The notes: generated from the letters alone by a model not told the origin. 64,000 nt of DNA from Streptomyces sp. 35G-GA-8 (GCF_023534745.1 NZ_JAMHJQ010000001.1:628110-692109), one strand, 5' to 3'. Numbered from the stretch's first letter, positions 16,029-25,703 are shown. A program made the numbers and translations.

Positions 16029-17663
16029 ATGAGAGCAGTAGCGAAATACGGGGCGCTGACCACCCTCGGCTCCGTGGTCCTGTCGGCCCTCGTCGTCGTT
16101 CCCGTGGACGCCGCCGACGCAGGCGGCGCTCACCCCACGATCAGCGCGGCCCGCGGTGTCGCGCGGGCCGCCGAGCGCGCCGCCACCGCCGGCATCACGT
16201 TCGGCGCCTGCCCCGAGGCCGAGCGGCTGCCCGACCCCCTCGTCTGCGGCACGGTCGAGGTCCCGCTCGACTACACCGAACCGGACGGCAGGACGATCGG
16301 CCTCACCGTCAGCCGGGTGCCCGCGAGCGGGAGTCCGGAGCGGCGGCAGGGCGCGCTGGTCTTCAACCCCGGCGGTCCCGGCGCCTCCGGTATGTACTTC
16401 CCGATGGTCGCCGAGGTGCCCCACTGGAAGCGGATCGCCGAGGCGTACGACCTCATCGGCTACGCACCGCGCGGAGTGGGCCGGTCCGCCCCGCTCTCCT
16501 GCGAGGATCCGGCGGATTACATCAAAGCCCCGACGCAGTCCCCCGTCCATCCCTCCGCGTCGTACAAACGGGAGCGGATCGCCGAGGCCAAGGCGTACGC
16601 GCAGGGCTGTGCCCGCGCCGCCGGACCCGCGCTCCGCCACTACAACTCTTTGAACAACGCCCGCGATCTGGACGTGCTGCGCGCGGCGCTCGGCGAGCAG
16701 AAGCTCTCCTTCATGGGCGCCTCGTACGGGACCTACTTCGGCGCGCTCTACGCGACGCTCTTCCCCTCGCACGTGGGCCGGATGGTCCTCGACTCCGCCG
16801 TGAACCCGGACCCCGAGCAGATCTGGTACCGCAACAACCTCGACCAGTCGGTCGCGTTCGAGCGGCGCTGGGAGGACTTCCGTACCTGGGTGGCCAAGCA
16901 TGACGCGACGTACCACCTGGGCACCGACGCCGAGCAGGTGGGACAGAGCTACGAGAGGGTACGCGCGGGGGTCGCGCACAAGCCGGCCGGCGGCAAGGTC
17001 GGGCCGGGCCAGCTCCAGGCGGCGATGCTCGGGGCCGGTTACTACGACGACTACTGGCCGACGCGCGCCACGGCCCTCTCCGAGTATCTGAAGGGCAATC
17101 AGCAGCCGCTGATCGCCCAGGCCTCGCCCCGTCCGGCCGCCGCCGCGGAGAGCGAGAACGCCGGGGCGGTCTATACGGCGGTCGAGTGCAATGACGCGCC
17201 CTGGCCCACGGACTTCGCGGTGTGGGACCGCGACAACACCGCACTGGCGCGGCGCGCGCCGTTCGAGACCTGGGACAACGCCTGGATGAATCTGCCGTGC
17301 GCCTACTGGACCGCGCCGCGCGGGCGGCCGGCCGAAGTCCGCACCTCGCCGGGCCAGTTGCCGCCGACGCTGATCCTGGCCGCGGAGCGGGACGCGGCGA
17401 CGCCGTACGAGGGGGCCCTGGAGCTGCACAAGCGGCTGGCCGGTTCGGCCCTGGTGACCGAGCGGGACGCCGGTACGCACGGGGTGACGGGTGGCGCCAA
17501 CGCCTGCGCCACCGCCTATCTGGAGGACTACCTGCTGCACGGAAAGGCGCCGGTGCGGGCCGCTGACTGCGCGCCGCGCGCGGAGCCCGACCCAACGTCG
17601 CCTCGGCCGACCGACCGACTTGTCGAACTGCGCAGACGGCTCAATCCGGGTATCCGTCTCTGA
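16029..17663 (+). CDS. Secreted S33-family alpha/beta hydrolase (tripeptidyl-aminopeptidase-like)
   Basis: The 544-residue protein has a signal peptide (about 1-28, ending VDAADA). The alpha/beta-hydrolase core has the oxyanion motif NPGGPGASG (113-121), the nucleophile elbow GASYG (230-234, Ser232), the Asp in AAERDAATP and the His in DAGTHGVTGG. The C-terminal TAP-like domain is clear (PPTLILAAERDAATPYEGA). Streptomyces members of this family cleave tripeptides from exported proteins or activate other enzymes outside the cell. The ATG at 16029 is preceded by GAAGGGAAA. The 224-bp gap before it has no obvious gene, only short GGTCCGGGC repeats. It is probably monocistronic. Confidence 0.88.
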   Translation: MRAVAKYGALTTLGSVVLSALVVVPVDAADAGGAHPTISAARGVARAAERAATAGITFGACPEAERLPDPLVCGTVEVPLDYTEPDGRTIGLTVSRVPASGSPERRQGALVFNPGGPGASGMYFPMVAEVPHWKRIAEAYDLIGYAPRGVGRSAPLSCEDPADYIKAPTQSPVHPSASYKRERIAEAKAYAQGCARAAGPALRHYNSLNNARDLDVLRAALGEQKLSFMGASYGTYFGALYATLFPSHVGRMVLDSAVNPDPEQIWYRNNLDQSVAFERRWEDFRTWVAKHDATYHLGTDAEQVGQSYERVRAGVAHKPAGGKVGPGQLQAAMLGAGYYDDYWPTRATALSEYLKGNQQPLIAQASPRPAAAAESENAGAVYTAVECNDAPWPTDFAVWDRDNTALARRAPFETWDNAWMNLPCAYWTAPRGRPAEVRTSPGQLPPTLILAAERDAATPYEGALELHKRLAGSALVTERDAGTHGVTGGANACATAYLEDYLLHGKAPVRAADCAPRAEPDPTSPRPTDRLVELRRRLNPGIRL

Positions 17664-17697
17664 ACGTTCGGGAGCGCTGCGCGGAGGCGAGACGAAC

Positions 17698-18816
17698 GTG
17701 ACGGAACCGGAGATCGACTACAAGGCGGTGTTCCAGGCCCTCCCCGGGGCGGTGGTGCTGCTGACCCCGGAGCTGCTCTATCTGGACGTCAACGAGGAGT
17801 TCCTGCGGCAGATGGGCCGCACCCGCGAGCAGGCCGCCGGCGGGCGCTTTTTGGGGGACGATTTCGCCCACAGTCCGAACGACCCCGGCGCGGCCGTGGT
17901 GCGCAACGTCGTGGCCTCACTGCGCCGGGTGGCGGAGACAGGTGAGCGCGAGACGATGGAGCTTCAGCGCTACGACAGGGAGGACCCCGAGCGGCCCGGA
18001 ATGCGGTACGAGCGGTACCTGAGCATGATCAACACGCCCGTCTTCGGTCCGGACGGGCGGATGGCACTGCTGATGCACCGGGTGGAGGACGTCACCGAAC
18101 TCATCCGCGCCCGCGAGGTGGCGCTGAGCCTGCAAGAGGCGATGCTGCCCATTCCCCGCTGCCTCGGGAGCCACGCGTCGGCCGCACGCTACCGGCCCGC
18201 CATCGACACGCTGGAGGTGTGCGGTGACTGGTACGACCTGGTGGACCTGGACGGCGACCGCGGCGCGGTCGCCGTCGGCGATGTCGTCGGCCACGGTCTG
18301 CCCGCGGCCCAGGTCATGGGGCAGCTGCGCAGCGCGCTGAGCGCCGCCTCCCGCACCACCGAAGGACCCGCCAGGGCCCTGGAAGTCCTGGGGCTGTACG
18401 CCCGTTCCGTCGAGGGCGCCGAGAACACCACCGCGGCCACCGCGTTCATCGACTGGGACACCCGCACCATCACCTACAGCAGCGCCGGCCACCCTCCGCC
18501 GGCGCTCCTGCGCGGCGACGGCACCGTCGAGTTCCTGGACCGGGCCACGGACCCCCCGCTGGGTGCCCGCCCCGAACCGGCCCCCCGCCCCCAGGCCACC
18601 GCGTCCTTCACCGAGGGCTCCGTGCTCGTGCTGTACACCGACGGCCTGATCGAGCGCCGCCACGAGGACATCGACGCCGGCCTCGCGCGGCTCGCCCGCT
18701 CGCTCGCCCGCCACCGGGCGGCCGACCCCGAAACCCTCGCGGACGCCCTGCTGGCCGACCTGCTCCCGCCGGGCGGCGTCACGGACGACACCGCCCTCGT
18801 CATCGTGCGCCTATGA
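17698..18816 (+). CDS. PAS-domain PP2C/SpoIIE-type serine phosphatase
   Basis: The protein has 372 residues with two domains. An N-terminal PAS sensor (about 6-125) starts DYKAVFQALPGAVVLLTPELLYLDVNEEF. The C-terminal PP2C/SpoIIE phosphatase (about 145-372) has SLQEAMLP, the metal motifs GDWYDLVDL and VGDVVGHGLPAA, SSAGHPPPALL, LYTDGLIERR and TDDTALVIV. Such enzymes dephosphorylate anti-anti-sigma factors to release sigma factors in response to a signal perceived by the PAS domain. No anti-sigma kinase domain is fused and no partner gene is next to it. The GTG at 17698 has GGAGG 10 bases upstream, and the gene starts 34 bp after the peptidase stop. Confidence 0.88.
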   Translation: MTEPEIDYKAVFQALPGAVVLLTPELLYLDVNEEFLRQMGRTREQAAGGRFLGDDFAHSPNDPGAAVVRNVVASLRRVAETGERETMELQRYDREDPERPGMRYERYLSMINTPVFGPDGRMALLMHRVEDVTELIRAREVALSLQEAMLPIPRCLGSHASAARYRPAIDTLEVCGDWYDLVDLDGDRGAVAVGDVVGHGLPAAQVMGQLRSALSAASRTTEGPARALEVLGLYARSVEGAENTTAATAFIDWDTRTITYSSAGHPPPALLRGDGTVEFLDRATDPPLGARPEPAPRPQATASFTEGSVLVLYTDGLIERRHEDIDAGLARLARSLARHRAADPETLADALLADLLPPGGVTDDTALVIVRL

Positions 18817-18895
18817 CCCCGCCGGTTCTGTTCGACGACCGGGCGCCTCGCCCGGTGTGTCCTTCTCCGTACCGACTCGGGCTGCGAACCAACTC

Positions 18896-18962
18896 GGGTT
18901 CCATCGGCCGCGGAAGTCCGACTTCCCCGCGGGTTTCCGCGGTCGGCGGCCGATGGGAACCC
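18896..18962. other. Perfect three-way-junction (cloverleaf) structure, intergenic
   Basis: An outer stem pairs 18896-18911 with 18946-18962 (16 bp with one bulged base). It encloses two perfect hairpins without spacer: GGAAGT (18912-18917), loop CCG, ACTTCC (18921-18926); and CCGCGG (18927-18932), loop GTTT, CCGCGG (18937-18942). Only TCG remains unpaired. It lies 80 bp after the phosphatase stop on a stretch shared with the convergent hemQ. It lacks tRNA features. It could be an RNA 3' structure, a REP/BIME-like repeat or a recombination site. Confidence 0.6.
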
Positions 18963-18990
18963 TGAGCCGGACCCGGTGTCGCTGGACGAG

Positions 18991-19018
18991 CCGGCGGGCG
19001 GCCAGGGGCCGCCGCCGG
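18991..19018. terminator. GC-rich hairpin between converging genes
   Basis: CCGGCGGGCGGCC (18991-19003) pairs with GGCCGCCGCCGG (19007-19018) with one bulged G and a three-base loop. It sits between the three-way junction at 18896-18962 and the longer hairpin at 19039-19079, so converging transcripts meet three structures in a row. A terminator role is inferred from position. Confidence 0.4.
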
Positions 19019-19038
19019 TCGTCTGATCTTCCGGGCGG

Positions 19039-19079
19039 GATGGAGGGGGCCGGCCCGCGGCGGGCCGGCCCCCTCCATC
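19039..19079 (-). terminator. Perfect 19-bp hairpin, terminator of hemQ
   Basis: Arms 19039-19057 and 19061-19079 are exactly complementary with a 3-base loop. It lies 28 bp beyond the hemQ stop on the minus strand and about 220 bp beyond the PAS-phosphatase stop on the plus strand, so it can serve both converging transcripts. The arms are almost pure G/C and there is no T-run. Confidence 0.7.
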
Positions 19080-19107
19080 ACATCCTCATCGCTTCCGGAG
19101 GCCGGGG

Positions 19108-19824
19108 TTACGCGAGTCCCGCCACGAGGTCGGCGACCGACTTGCGGCGGCCCGTGAAGAACGGGACCTCTTCCCGGACATGCATCCGGGCCTCGGAGCC
19201 GCGCAGATGGCGCATCAGGTCGACGATCCGGTAGAGCTCGTCGGCCTCGAAGGCCAGCACCCACTCGTAGTCGCCGAGCGAGAACGAGGCAACGGTGTTG
19301 GCGCGCACATCGGGGTAGCCCCGGGCCATCTTCCCGTGGTCGGCCAGCATCCTGCGGCGGTCCTCGTCGGGCAGCAGGTACCAGTCGTAGGACCGTACGA
19401 AGGGGTAGACGCTCACATAGTCGCGGGGCGTCTCGTCGGCCAGGAAGGCCGGTACGTGCGACTTGTTGAACTCGGCGGGGCGGTGCAGCGCCATGTTCGA
19501 CCAGACCGGCTCCAGCTGCCGTCCGAACCGGGTGCGCCGGAAGCGGTTGTACGCGTCCTGGAGTTCGTCGGCGGTCTCCGCGTGCCACCAGATCATGACG
19601 TCGGCGTCCGCGCGCAGCCCGGACACGTCGTACGTGCCGCGTACGGTGACGTCCTTGGCGCCGAGCTGGTCGAACAGCTCCTGGACCTCGTCCGCGAAGC
19701 CGGTCCGGTCCTCCGGCAGCACATCGCGCAGCTTGAAGACGGACCACAGCGTGTAGCGGATGACCTCGTTGAGGTCCTTGGCCTTCTTGCCCGCGTTCGG
19801 GGTCTTCTCTGGTGCAGCAGTCAT
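19108..19824 (-). CDS. hemQ: Coproheme decarboxylase HemQ (chlorite-dismutase fold)
   Basis: This HemQ of 238 residues converts coprohaem III to haem b, the last step of the coproporphyrin-dependent pathway used by Gram-positive bacteria. Seen are the N-terminal [14 protein letters not shown] block, [15 protein letters not shown], the substrate-binding Tyr region [16 protein letters not shown] (about 138-152), the haem-His segment [17 protein letters not shown] (His163), and the C-terminal [16 protein letters not shown]. Length fits monofunctional HemQ. It follows hemG by only 4 bp, so the two are one operon, matching sequential steps. The ATG at 19824 is chosen as the only start giving the full domain. 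Confidence 0.95.
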   Translation of the reverse strand: MTAAPEKTPNAGKKAKDLNEVIRYTLWSVFKLRDVLPEDRTGFADEVQELFDQLGAKDVTVRGTYDVSGLRADADVMIWWHAETADELQDAYNRFRRTRFGRQLEPVWSNMALHRPAEFNKSHVPAFLADETPRDYVSVYPFVRSYDWYLLPDEDRRRMLADHGKMARGYPDVRANTVASFSLGDYEWVLAFEADELYRIVDLMRHLRGSEARMHVREEVPFFTGRRKSVADLVAGLA

Positions 19825-19828
19825 AGGA

Positions 19829-21283
19829 CTATTCTCCCGCGCCCCGTCCCGTGCCCCACGCCAGGGTCGACGTGGCGATGATCTCGTCGGCGGCGCGCCG
19901 GGCCGACGCGACGCACGCCGGGATGCCGACGCCGTCGTAGGCGGCCCCGCACAGCCGCAGCCCCGGGAGCTTGGCGACGGCCTCGCGGACCCGGGTGATC
20001 CTGGCCTGGTGGCCCACGGGGTACTGCGGCAGACCGCCCATCCAGCGGGTCACTTCCGTGGCCACCGGCTTCGCGGTGAGCCCGACCGCGTCGCCGAGGT
20101 CGCGCAGCGAGACACCGACGAGTTCGGCGTCCTCGCGCTCCAGTTGCTCCTCCTCGCCGTACCGTCCGATGGAGGTACGGAGGACGAAGAGGCCGGGCGC
20201 CGCGTCCGCGACCCATGCCCACTTCCGGGTGGAGAAGGTCGACGCCTTGATCGTGCGGCCGTCGACAGGCGGTACGAGGAAGCCGCTGCCCTCGGGCATC
20301 GCACCGAGATCAGCGCGCCGGAACGCCATCGTGACCAGCGCCATCGACGCGTACTCGACCCCGGCGAGTTCGGTGGCGGCTGCCGGGGACTCGTCGGAGA
20401 GCAGCGCCGAGGCGGACCGGGCGGGGGTGGCGAGCACCACGCCGTCGGCGGGCAGATCGCCTCGCCCGGTACGGATCAGCCAGCCGTCGGGCGTGCGCCG
20501 GAGGCCGGTGACCGGCGTTTCCACCAGGATCTCGCCGCCGCCCGACCGTACGGCGTCCGCGACGGCGCCGGGCAGGGTGCCCACACCGCCCGCGATGCCC
20601 GCGAAGACCGCGCCCGGCGCCGCGCCGTCGCGCTGCTTCGCCGCGGTCGCGGCCTGGAGGTCGCGCACACCCGCCAGCAGGGAGTCATGGGTCCTGGCCA
20701 GATCGAAGAGCTGCGGAACGGCCGCCTTCATGGAGATGCGGTACGCGTCGCCCGCGTAGACCCCGCCGAGCAGCGGTTCCACCAGCCGGTCGACGACCTC
20801 GCGGCCCAGCCGCTCGGCGACGTACTCGCCGACCGGGACATCGTCGCCGACCTCGGTCGGCGGCAGCTCCGGTTCGCGGGCGATCCTGGCGAGCCCTTCG
20901 TCGGAGAGCAGCCCGGCGAGGGCGGCGGGGTCACCCGGCACACCCATCACATGGCCCTTGGGCATGGGCCGCAGCTCCCCGCGCGTCCACACCGACGCGG
21001 TGGTGGCGGTGGGCGGCTGGAGGAGTTCGCCGAGCCCGACGGCCTCGGCCAGATCGACGGCCTCGGGCCGCCGCGCGAGCATCGACTCGGCCCCGAGGTC
21101 GACGGGAGCGCCCTCGATCTCGCCGGTCCGCAGCTTGCCGCCGAGCCGGTCGGTGGCCTCCAGCAGTGTCACCCGGATCCCGGCGCCCAGCAGCCGGTGC
21201 GCCGCGGCCAGACCGGCGATACCGCCCCCGATGACGACGACATGGCCCGTATGCGTGTCCACGTGCTGCGCGCTCGACTCCAT
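19829..21283 (-). CDS. hemG: Coproporphyrinogen III / protoporphyrinogen oxidase (HemY-type, HemG)
   Basis: This FAD-dependent oxidase of 484 residues has the dinucleotide motif [18 protein letters not shown] near the N-terminus (about 14-31), [15 protein letters not shown] as the second FAD/GG motif, and a C-terminal [26 protein letters not shown] typical of the family. In actinobacteria this enzyme oxidises coproporphyrinogen III to coproporphyrin III before iron insertion and HemQ action (known pathway logic), so cgoX is an alternative name. It is directly upstream of hemQ in the same operon, with the hemG stop 4 bp before the hemQ start. Confidence 0.93.
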   Translation of the reverse strand: MESSAQHVDTHTGHVVVIGGGIAGLAAAHRLLGAGIRVTLLEATDRLGGKLRTGEIEGAPVDLGAESMLARRPEAVDLAEAVGLGELLQPPTATTASVWTRGELRPMPKGHVMGVPGDPAALAGLLSDEGLARIAREPELPPTEVGDDVPVGEYVAERLGREVVDRLVEPLLGGVYAGDAYRISMKAAVPQLFDLARTHDSLLAGVRDLQAATAAKQRDGAAPGAVFAGIAGGVGTLPGAVADAVRSGGGEILVETPVTGLRRTPDGWLIRTGRGDLPADGVVLATPARSASALLSDESPAAATELAGVEYASMALVTMAFRRADLGAMPEGSGFLVPPVDGRTIKASTFSTRKWAWVADAAPGLFVLRTSIGRYGEEEQLEREDAELVGVSLRDLGDAVGLTAKPVATEVTRWMGGLPQYPVGHQARITRVREAVAKLPGLRLCGAAYDGVGIPACVASARRAADEIIATSTLAWGTGRGAGE

Positions 21284-21426
21284 GCCCCCACTCTCTCAAA
21301 CCGGTTGGGACGGTCCATAACGAGTCCCGACCGTGACCGCTTCGGGACCGTGGACGAGCATCCGTGCCGGGCCCTCGCGCGTCGAACCGGCATCACTTTC
21401 TTCTCAACCGTTTCTGGGGGGCCGAT

Positions 21427-22413
21427 ATGCGCGCGACACCACTGTTCGCGGCAGCACTACTCACCGTCTCGCTCACGCTCGCCGGATGCAGCGCCTCCGG
21501 TGGCAGTGACAACGCGTCGGCGGCGGACAGCGCCGCTAAACCGGCTCAGGAGCGGCAGGCGGACGCGCCGGGCACCGCGTCGGGGGCCGGTGCGCCGGCG
21601 TCCGGCAGCGAGGGGACGGACGCCGAGCAGCGGCCCGCGACGCCCCGTACGCATGTGATCCGCACCGCCGAACTCACGGTGCGCGTCAAGAACACGGAGA
21701 AGGCGCTCGCCACGGCGCGGGCCGCGGCCGTGAACTCCGGCGGTCTCGTCGAGAACGAGTCCACCGAGCGGGTCGAGGGCGGCCATGTGGGCTCGCGCAT
21801 CGTGCTGCGGGTGCCGCAGGACGCGTACGACGACGTCCTCGCCGAACTGGCGGGCACCGGCACGCTGGTGGCGCGCAAGGCCGACGCCAAGGACGTCACC
21901 GACCAGGTGGTCGATGTGAACAGCAGGATCGCCTCGCAGCGTGCGAGCGTCGCGCGCGTACGGGAGTTGATGGACCAGGCGACGACGCTCAGCGATGTGG
22001 TCTCGCTGGAAGGCGAGTTGAGCACGCGTCAGGCCGCTCTGGAGGCGCTGCTCGCCCAGCAGGCGTCGCTCAAGGACCGTACGTCCCTGGCCACCATCAC
22101 CCTGGAGCTCACCGAGGCTCCGGCCGTCAAGAAGGAGACGAAGAGGGAGGAGGACGGCCCCGGGTTCCTGGACGCGCTGGGCGGCGGCTGGGACGCGCTG
22201 ACCGCGACCGTGCGGTGGATCGGGGTGGTGGTCGGCGCGGTGGCGCCGTTCGCCGCCGTGCTCGCGGTGCTCTACGTGCTGTGGCGGCTGGTACGGGGCC
22301 GGCTGCCCCGCAGGCCGGAGCCCGTACCCGCGCCCTGGCCCACCCCCGCGCCCTCGGCCGAGCCCTCGCCGGTTCCCGACGCATCGGCCCCCGAGGGGAC
22401 GCGCGCGGACTGA
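21427..22413 (+). CDS. DUF4349 lipoprotein
   Basis: The 328-residue protein has a lipoprotein signal ending LTLAGC (Cys about residue 20), then a Ser/Ala/Gly-rich linker (about 21-75). The DUF4349 region follows: IRTAELTVRVKNTEKALATARAAAVNSGG, with long heptad-like helices (VTDQVVDVNSRIASQRASVARVRELMDQA) likely forming a coiled coil. A single C-terminal membrane helix (about 255-285) and a Pro-rich cytoplasmic tail end the protein. The function is unknown; such proteins look like envelope stress or cell-wall-associated components. The ATG at 21427 is chosen because it places the signal peptide at the N-terminus. It lies divergent to hemG and 55 bp before the flavoprotein gene, and probably shares its transcript. 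Confidence 0.82.
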   Translation: MRATPLFAAALLTVSLTLAGCSASGGSDNASAADSAAKPAQERQADAPGTASGAGAPASGSEGTDAEQRPATPRTHVIRTAELTVRVKNTEKALATARAAAVNSGGLVENESTERVEGGHVGSRIVLRVPQDAYDDVLAELAGTGTLVARKADAKDVTDQVVDVNSRIASQRASVARVRELMDQATTLSDVVSLEGELSTRQAALEALLAQQASLKDRTSLATITLELTEAPAVKKETKREEDGPGFLDALGGGWDALTATVRWIGVVVGAVAPFAAVLAVLYVLWRLVRGRLPRRPEPVPAPWPTPAPSAEPSPVPDASAPEGTRAD

Positions 22414-22468
22414 TCCGGATCCGCCCGCGTAGCGTTCCCCCGGAACACGGAAGCGAGAGGGGCGCGCA

Positions 22469-23848
22469 ATGGCGGCGGAGCGCATGGTGGTCATCGGCGG
22501 TGATGCGGCGGGCATGTCCGCCGCATCGCAGGCCCGCAGGATGAAGGGCCCGGAGGAGCTGGAGATCGTCGCGTTCGAGCGCGGCCACTTCAGCTCGTAC
22601 TCCGCGTGCGGCATTCCGTACTGGGTGGGCGGGGATGTCGCCGGGCCCGGTGACCTGATCGCGCGGACGCCCGAGGAACACCGCGCACGCGCCATCGATC
22701 TGCGGATGCGCACGGAGGCCATGGAGATCGACGTGGCCGGGCAGCGGGTGCGCGTTCGCGATCTCTCCGACGGTACGGAGAGCTGGACCGGCTTCGACAA
22801 GCTGGTCGTCGCGACAGGCGCCCGCCCGGTGCGCCCGGCGCTGCCCGGGATCGACGCGCCGGGCGTGCACGGCGTGCAGAACCTCGACGACGGGCAGGCG
22901 CTGCTGACCACCCTCGGGGCTACGAAGGGCGGGCGCGCGGTCGTCGTCGGCGCGGGGTACATCGGTGTGGAGATGGCGGAGGCGCTGCTGAAGCGCGGCT
23001 ATCAGGTCACCGTGGTCCACAACGGGGACCAGCCGATGGCGACGCTCGACCCCGACATGGGCCGGCTGGTCCATGAGGCGATGGACGGGCTGGGCATCAC
23101 CACGGTCGGCGGCACGACGGTCACCGGCGTACGCACCGGCGCGGACGGCCGGGTGCGCGCCGTGGTCACCGACGCCGCCGAGTATCCGGCCGATGTGGTC
23201 GTGCTCGGTATCGGTGTGGAGCCGGAGACCACCCTCGCCCGCGCCGCGGGGCTGCCCCTCGGGCCGCACGGCGGGCTGCTCACCGATCTGGCGATGCGGG
23301 TGCGCGGCCACGAGAACATCTGGGCGGGCGGGGACTGCGTGGAAGTCCTCGACCTGGTCTCGGGCTCGACCCGGCATATCGCGCTGGGCACCCACGCGAA
23401 CAAGCACGGCCAGATCATCGGCGCGAACGTCGGCGGCGGCTACGCCATCTTTCCCGGGGTGGTCGGCACGGCCGTCAGCAAGGTCTGCGATCTGGAGATC
23501 GCCAGGACCGGGCTGCGGGAGAAGGACGCGCGCCGGGCGGGCCTCCAGTTCGTCACCGCGACCATCGAGTCCACCGACAAAGCCGGTTACTACCCCGGCG
23601 CCGCCGTCATGACGGTGAAGATGCTCGCGGAGCGCCGTACAGGCCGGTTGCTCGGCACCCAGATCGTCGGACGCGAGGGCGCGGCGAAGCGGGTGGACAT
23701 CGCGGCGGTGGCGCTGACGGCCGGGATGACGGTGGAGGCGATGACCACCCTGGACCTGGGCTACGCCCCGCCGTTCTCCCCGGTCTGGGACCCGGTGCTG
23801 GTCGCCGCGCGCAAGGCGACGACGACCGTGCGGAAGGCGGGGCTTTGA
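22469..23848 (+). CDS. FAD/NAD(P)-dependent disulfide reductase, CoA-disulfide-reductase-like
   Basis: The protein has 459 residues. The FAD motif VVIGGDAAGMSAASQARR is followed by the single redox Cys47 in SSYSACGIPYW, which marks the CoA-disulfide/NADH-oxidase-type branch rather than glutathione reductase (CxxxxC). The second nucleotide motif VVVGAGYIGVEMAEALLKRG (about 155-174) binds NAD(P)H. GHENIWAGGDCVEV is the FAD-ribityl motif and the C-terminal dimerisation domain is complete. It probably reduces a low-molecular-weight disulfide, a persulfide or oxygen; the substrate cannot be assigned. GAAGCGAGAGG precedes the ATG. It converges with hemE, whose stop lies only 9 bp beyond its own. 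Confidence 0.85.
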   Translation: MAAERMVVIGGDAAGMSAASQARRMKGPEELEIVAFERGHFSSYSACGIPYWVGGDVAGPGDLIARTPEEHRARAIDLRMRTEAMEIDVAGQRVRVRDLSDGTESWTGFDKLVVATGARPVRPALPGIDAPGVHGVQNLDDGQALLTTLGATKGGRAVVVGAGYIGVEMAEALLKRGYQVTVVHNGDQPMATLDPDMGRLVHEAMDGLGITTVGGTTVTGVRTGADGRVRAVVTDAAEYPADVVVLGIGVEPETTLARAAGLPLGPHGGLLTDLAMRVRGHENIWAGGDCVEVLDLVSGSTRHIALGTHANKHGQIIGANVGGGYAIFPGVVGTAVSKVCDLEIARTGLREKDARRAGLQFVTATIESTDKAGYYPGAAVMTVKMLAERRTGRLLGTQIVGREGAAKRVDIAAVALTAGMTVEAMTTLDLGYAPPFSPVWDPVLVAARKATTTVRKAGL

Positions 23849-23857
23849 GGTCAGGCC

Positions 23858-24922
23858 CTAGCGGGCGGTCTGGGTGTGTACGTACTCCACGAGCCGGGTC
23901 AGGGCGTCCGGGTCCATGGTCGGCAGCACCCCATGGCCCAGATTGAAGACATGGCCCTCCAGACCGGCCGCCGCGTCCAGTACCTCGCGGGCTTTGGTCT
24001 CCACGGCCGCCGTCGGGGCGAAGAGCACGGCCGGGTCGAGGTTGCCCTGGAGCGCCTTGCCGGGACCGACCCGGCGGGCGGCCTCGTCCAGCGGGACCCG
24101 CCAGTCGACGCCGACGACATCCGCGCCCGCCTCGCCCATCAGCCCGAGCAGTTCGCCCGTACCGACCCCGAAGTGGATGCGCGGGACGTCGTACGGCGCG
24201 ATGGCCTCGAAGACCTTCGCCGAGGCGGGCAGGACGGAACGGCGGTAGTCGACCGGCGCCAGGGCGCCCACCCATGAGTCGAAGAGCTGCACGGCGCTCG
24301 CGCCCGCCTCGATCTGCACCTTGAGGAAGGCGGAGGTGATGTCCGCGAGCCGGTCCAGCAGATCGGCCCACAGCTCCGGGTCGCCGTACATCATCGCTTT
24401 GGTGTGCTCGTGGTTGCGGGACGGGCCGCCCTCCACGAGATAGCTGGCGAGCGTGAACGGAGCGCCGGCGAAGCCGATGAGCGGGGTGGCGCCCAGCTCG
24501 CCCGTGAGCATGCCGATCGCCTCGGTCACATACGAGACGTCGTCCGGGGTGAGGTCGCGCAGCCGGGCGAGATCGGCGCGGGTGCGGATCGGCTCGGCGA
24601 CGACGGGGCCGACCCCGGGCTTGATGTCGAGATCGAGGCCGATGGCCTTGAGGGGGACGACGATGTCGCTGAAGTAGATCGCGGCGTCGACCTTGTGGCG
24701 CCGTACCGGCTGGAGGGTGATCTCGGTGACCAGTTCGGGCCGCATGCAGGACTCCAGCATCGGAATCCCCTCACGCACCTTCAGATACTCCGGCAGCGAG
24801 CGGCCCGCCTGTCGCATGAACCAGACCGGTGTGTGCGGCACCGGTTCACGCCTGCACGCCTTCATAAAGGGCGATTCGTACGGCTTCGTCTGCTGGCCCG
24901 AGGGGCGGTCAATGGCGCTCAC
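23858..24922 (-). CDS. hemE: Uroporphyrinogen decarboxylase HemE
   Basis: The 354-residue protein has both HemE signatures, [15 protein letters not shown] near the N-terminus (about 32-46) and [17 protein letters not shown] (about 138-154), and the late [26 protein letters not shown] and [13 protein letters not shown] blocks. It decarboxylates uroporphyrinogen III to coproporphyrinogen III, feeding the HemG and HemQ steps encoded 2.5 kb to the left. I placed the start at the GTG at 24922; the longer in-frame extension to 25015 is Arg/Gly-rich and runs into the divergent DUF3000 gene. No ribosome-binding site is seen, so it may be leaderless (AAGATT lies about 6 bases upstream). Confidence 0.93.
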   Translation of the reverse strand: MSAIDRPSGQQTKPYESPFMKACRREPVPHTPVWFMRQAGRSLPEYLKVREGIPMLESCMRPELVTEITLQPVRRHKVDAAIYFSDIVVPLKAIGLDLDIKPGVGPVVAEPIRTRADLARLRDLTPDDVSYVTEAIGMLTGELGATPLIGFAGAPFTLASYLVEGGPSRNHEHTKAMMYGDPELWADLLDRLADITSAFLKVQIEAGASAVQLFDSWVGALAPVDYRRSVLPASAKVFEAIAPYDVPRIHFGVGTGELLGLMGEAGADVVGVDWRVPLDEAARRVGPGKALQGNLDPAVLFAPTAAVETKAREVLDAAAGLEGHVFNLGHGVLPTMDPDALTRLVEYVHTQTAR

Positions 24923-25013
24923 GACCAGAATCTTCGCATGTACGGGGAAGCCGGGGCCCCGGCCCGGGTGTCCTTCCCTGCGCGAGGCGCGCGTTCCGCC
25001 TACTCTTCCCCGC

Positions 25014-25703
25014 ATGGCTGCGGCTCAGGGACAGTTTTCCGATCATTCCAACGGCACCGAGGGAACGGGGGGCGCGGAGGGGGATTCCGGTCCGGCCACG
25101 TTCCGTTCGGCGGTCGAAGCACTGCGAACGGCGCGGTTGCGTCCCGAGATCGAGGTCGACCCGACCCCGCCGCCCAAGCGGCTGGCACCGTACGCGTACG
25201 CCCTGGAGGCGGCGGTCGTCGACGGTGACGACGATCTGGCGGACGGCCGGCTCATCCTGCTCCACGACCCGGCCGGACATGACGCCTGGCAGGGCGCCTT
25301 CCGGCTGGTGACGCTCGTACGGGCGGAGCTGGAGCCGGAGATGGCGGCGGACCCGCTGCTGCCCGAGGTGTGCTGGTCCTGGCTGACCGGCGCGCTGGAG
25401 GCGCGCGGACTGTCGTACGGGGAGGCCAGCGGCACCGTCACGCGTGCCGGGTCGCACTACTTCGGCGGGCTCGCCGAGCGCAGACCGGCCACCCAGATCG
25501 AGATCCGCGCGTCCTGGACTCCGCGCGAGGGCCGGGGCGGGGTGCCCGACGCGGCGGCGCATCTGGCGGCCTGGTGCGATCTGCTCTGCCAGATCGCGGG
25601 GCTGCCGCCGGCCACGACGGGACCGGTCGCGGGCGGGACGGACCCGGGCGCCGGCGCGGGTGTGGTGTCGCTGCCCCAGCGGCGCGGGCCGCAGGTGTCC
25701 TGA
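25014..25703 (+). CDS. DUF3000 domain-containing protein
   Basis: The 229-residue protein has the compact DUF3000 domain at about 30-195: [35 protein letters not shown], then [39 protein letters not shown], and [20 protein letters not shown]. This domain is nearly always next to hemE and RNase D in actinobacteria. Its function is unknown. The N-terminus is acidic and Gly/Ser-rich, the C-terminus Gly/Ala-rich, and both are probably disordered. It is divergent from hemE across 91 bp. The start is the ATG at 25014. Confidence 0.85.
   Translation: MAAAQGQFSDHSNGTEGTGGAEGDSGPATFRSAVEALRTARLRPEIEVDPTPPPKRLAPYAYALEAAVVDGDDDLADGRLILLHDPAGHDAWQGAFRLVTLVRAELEPEMAADPLLPEVCWSWLTGALEARGLSYGEASGTVTRAGSHYFGGLAERRPATQIEIRASWTPREGRGGVPDAAAHLAAWCDLLCQIAGLPPATTGPVAGGTDPGAGAGVVSLPQRRGPQVS

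Noticed and set aside
18896-18962. A tRNA gene in the three-way-junction structure
   Set aside because: The closing stem has 16 pairs, not 7, there is no T-loop GTTCGA motif or CCA-type end, and no anticodon arm of the right size.
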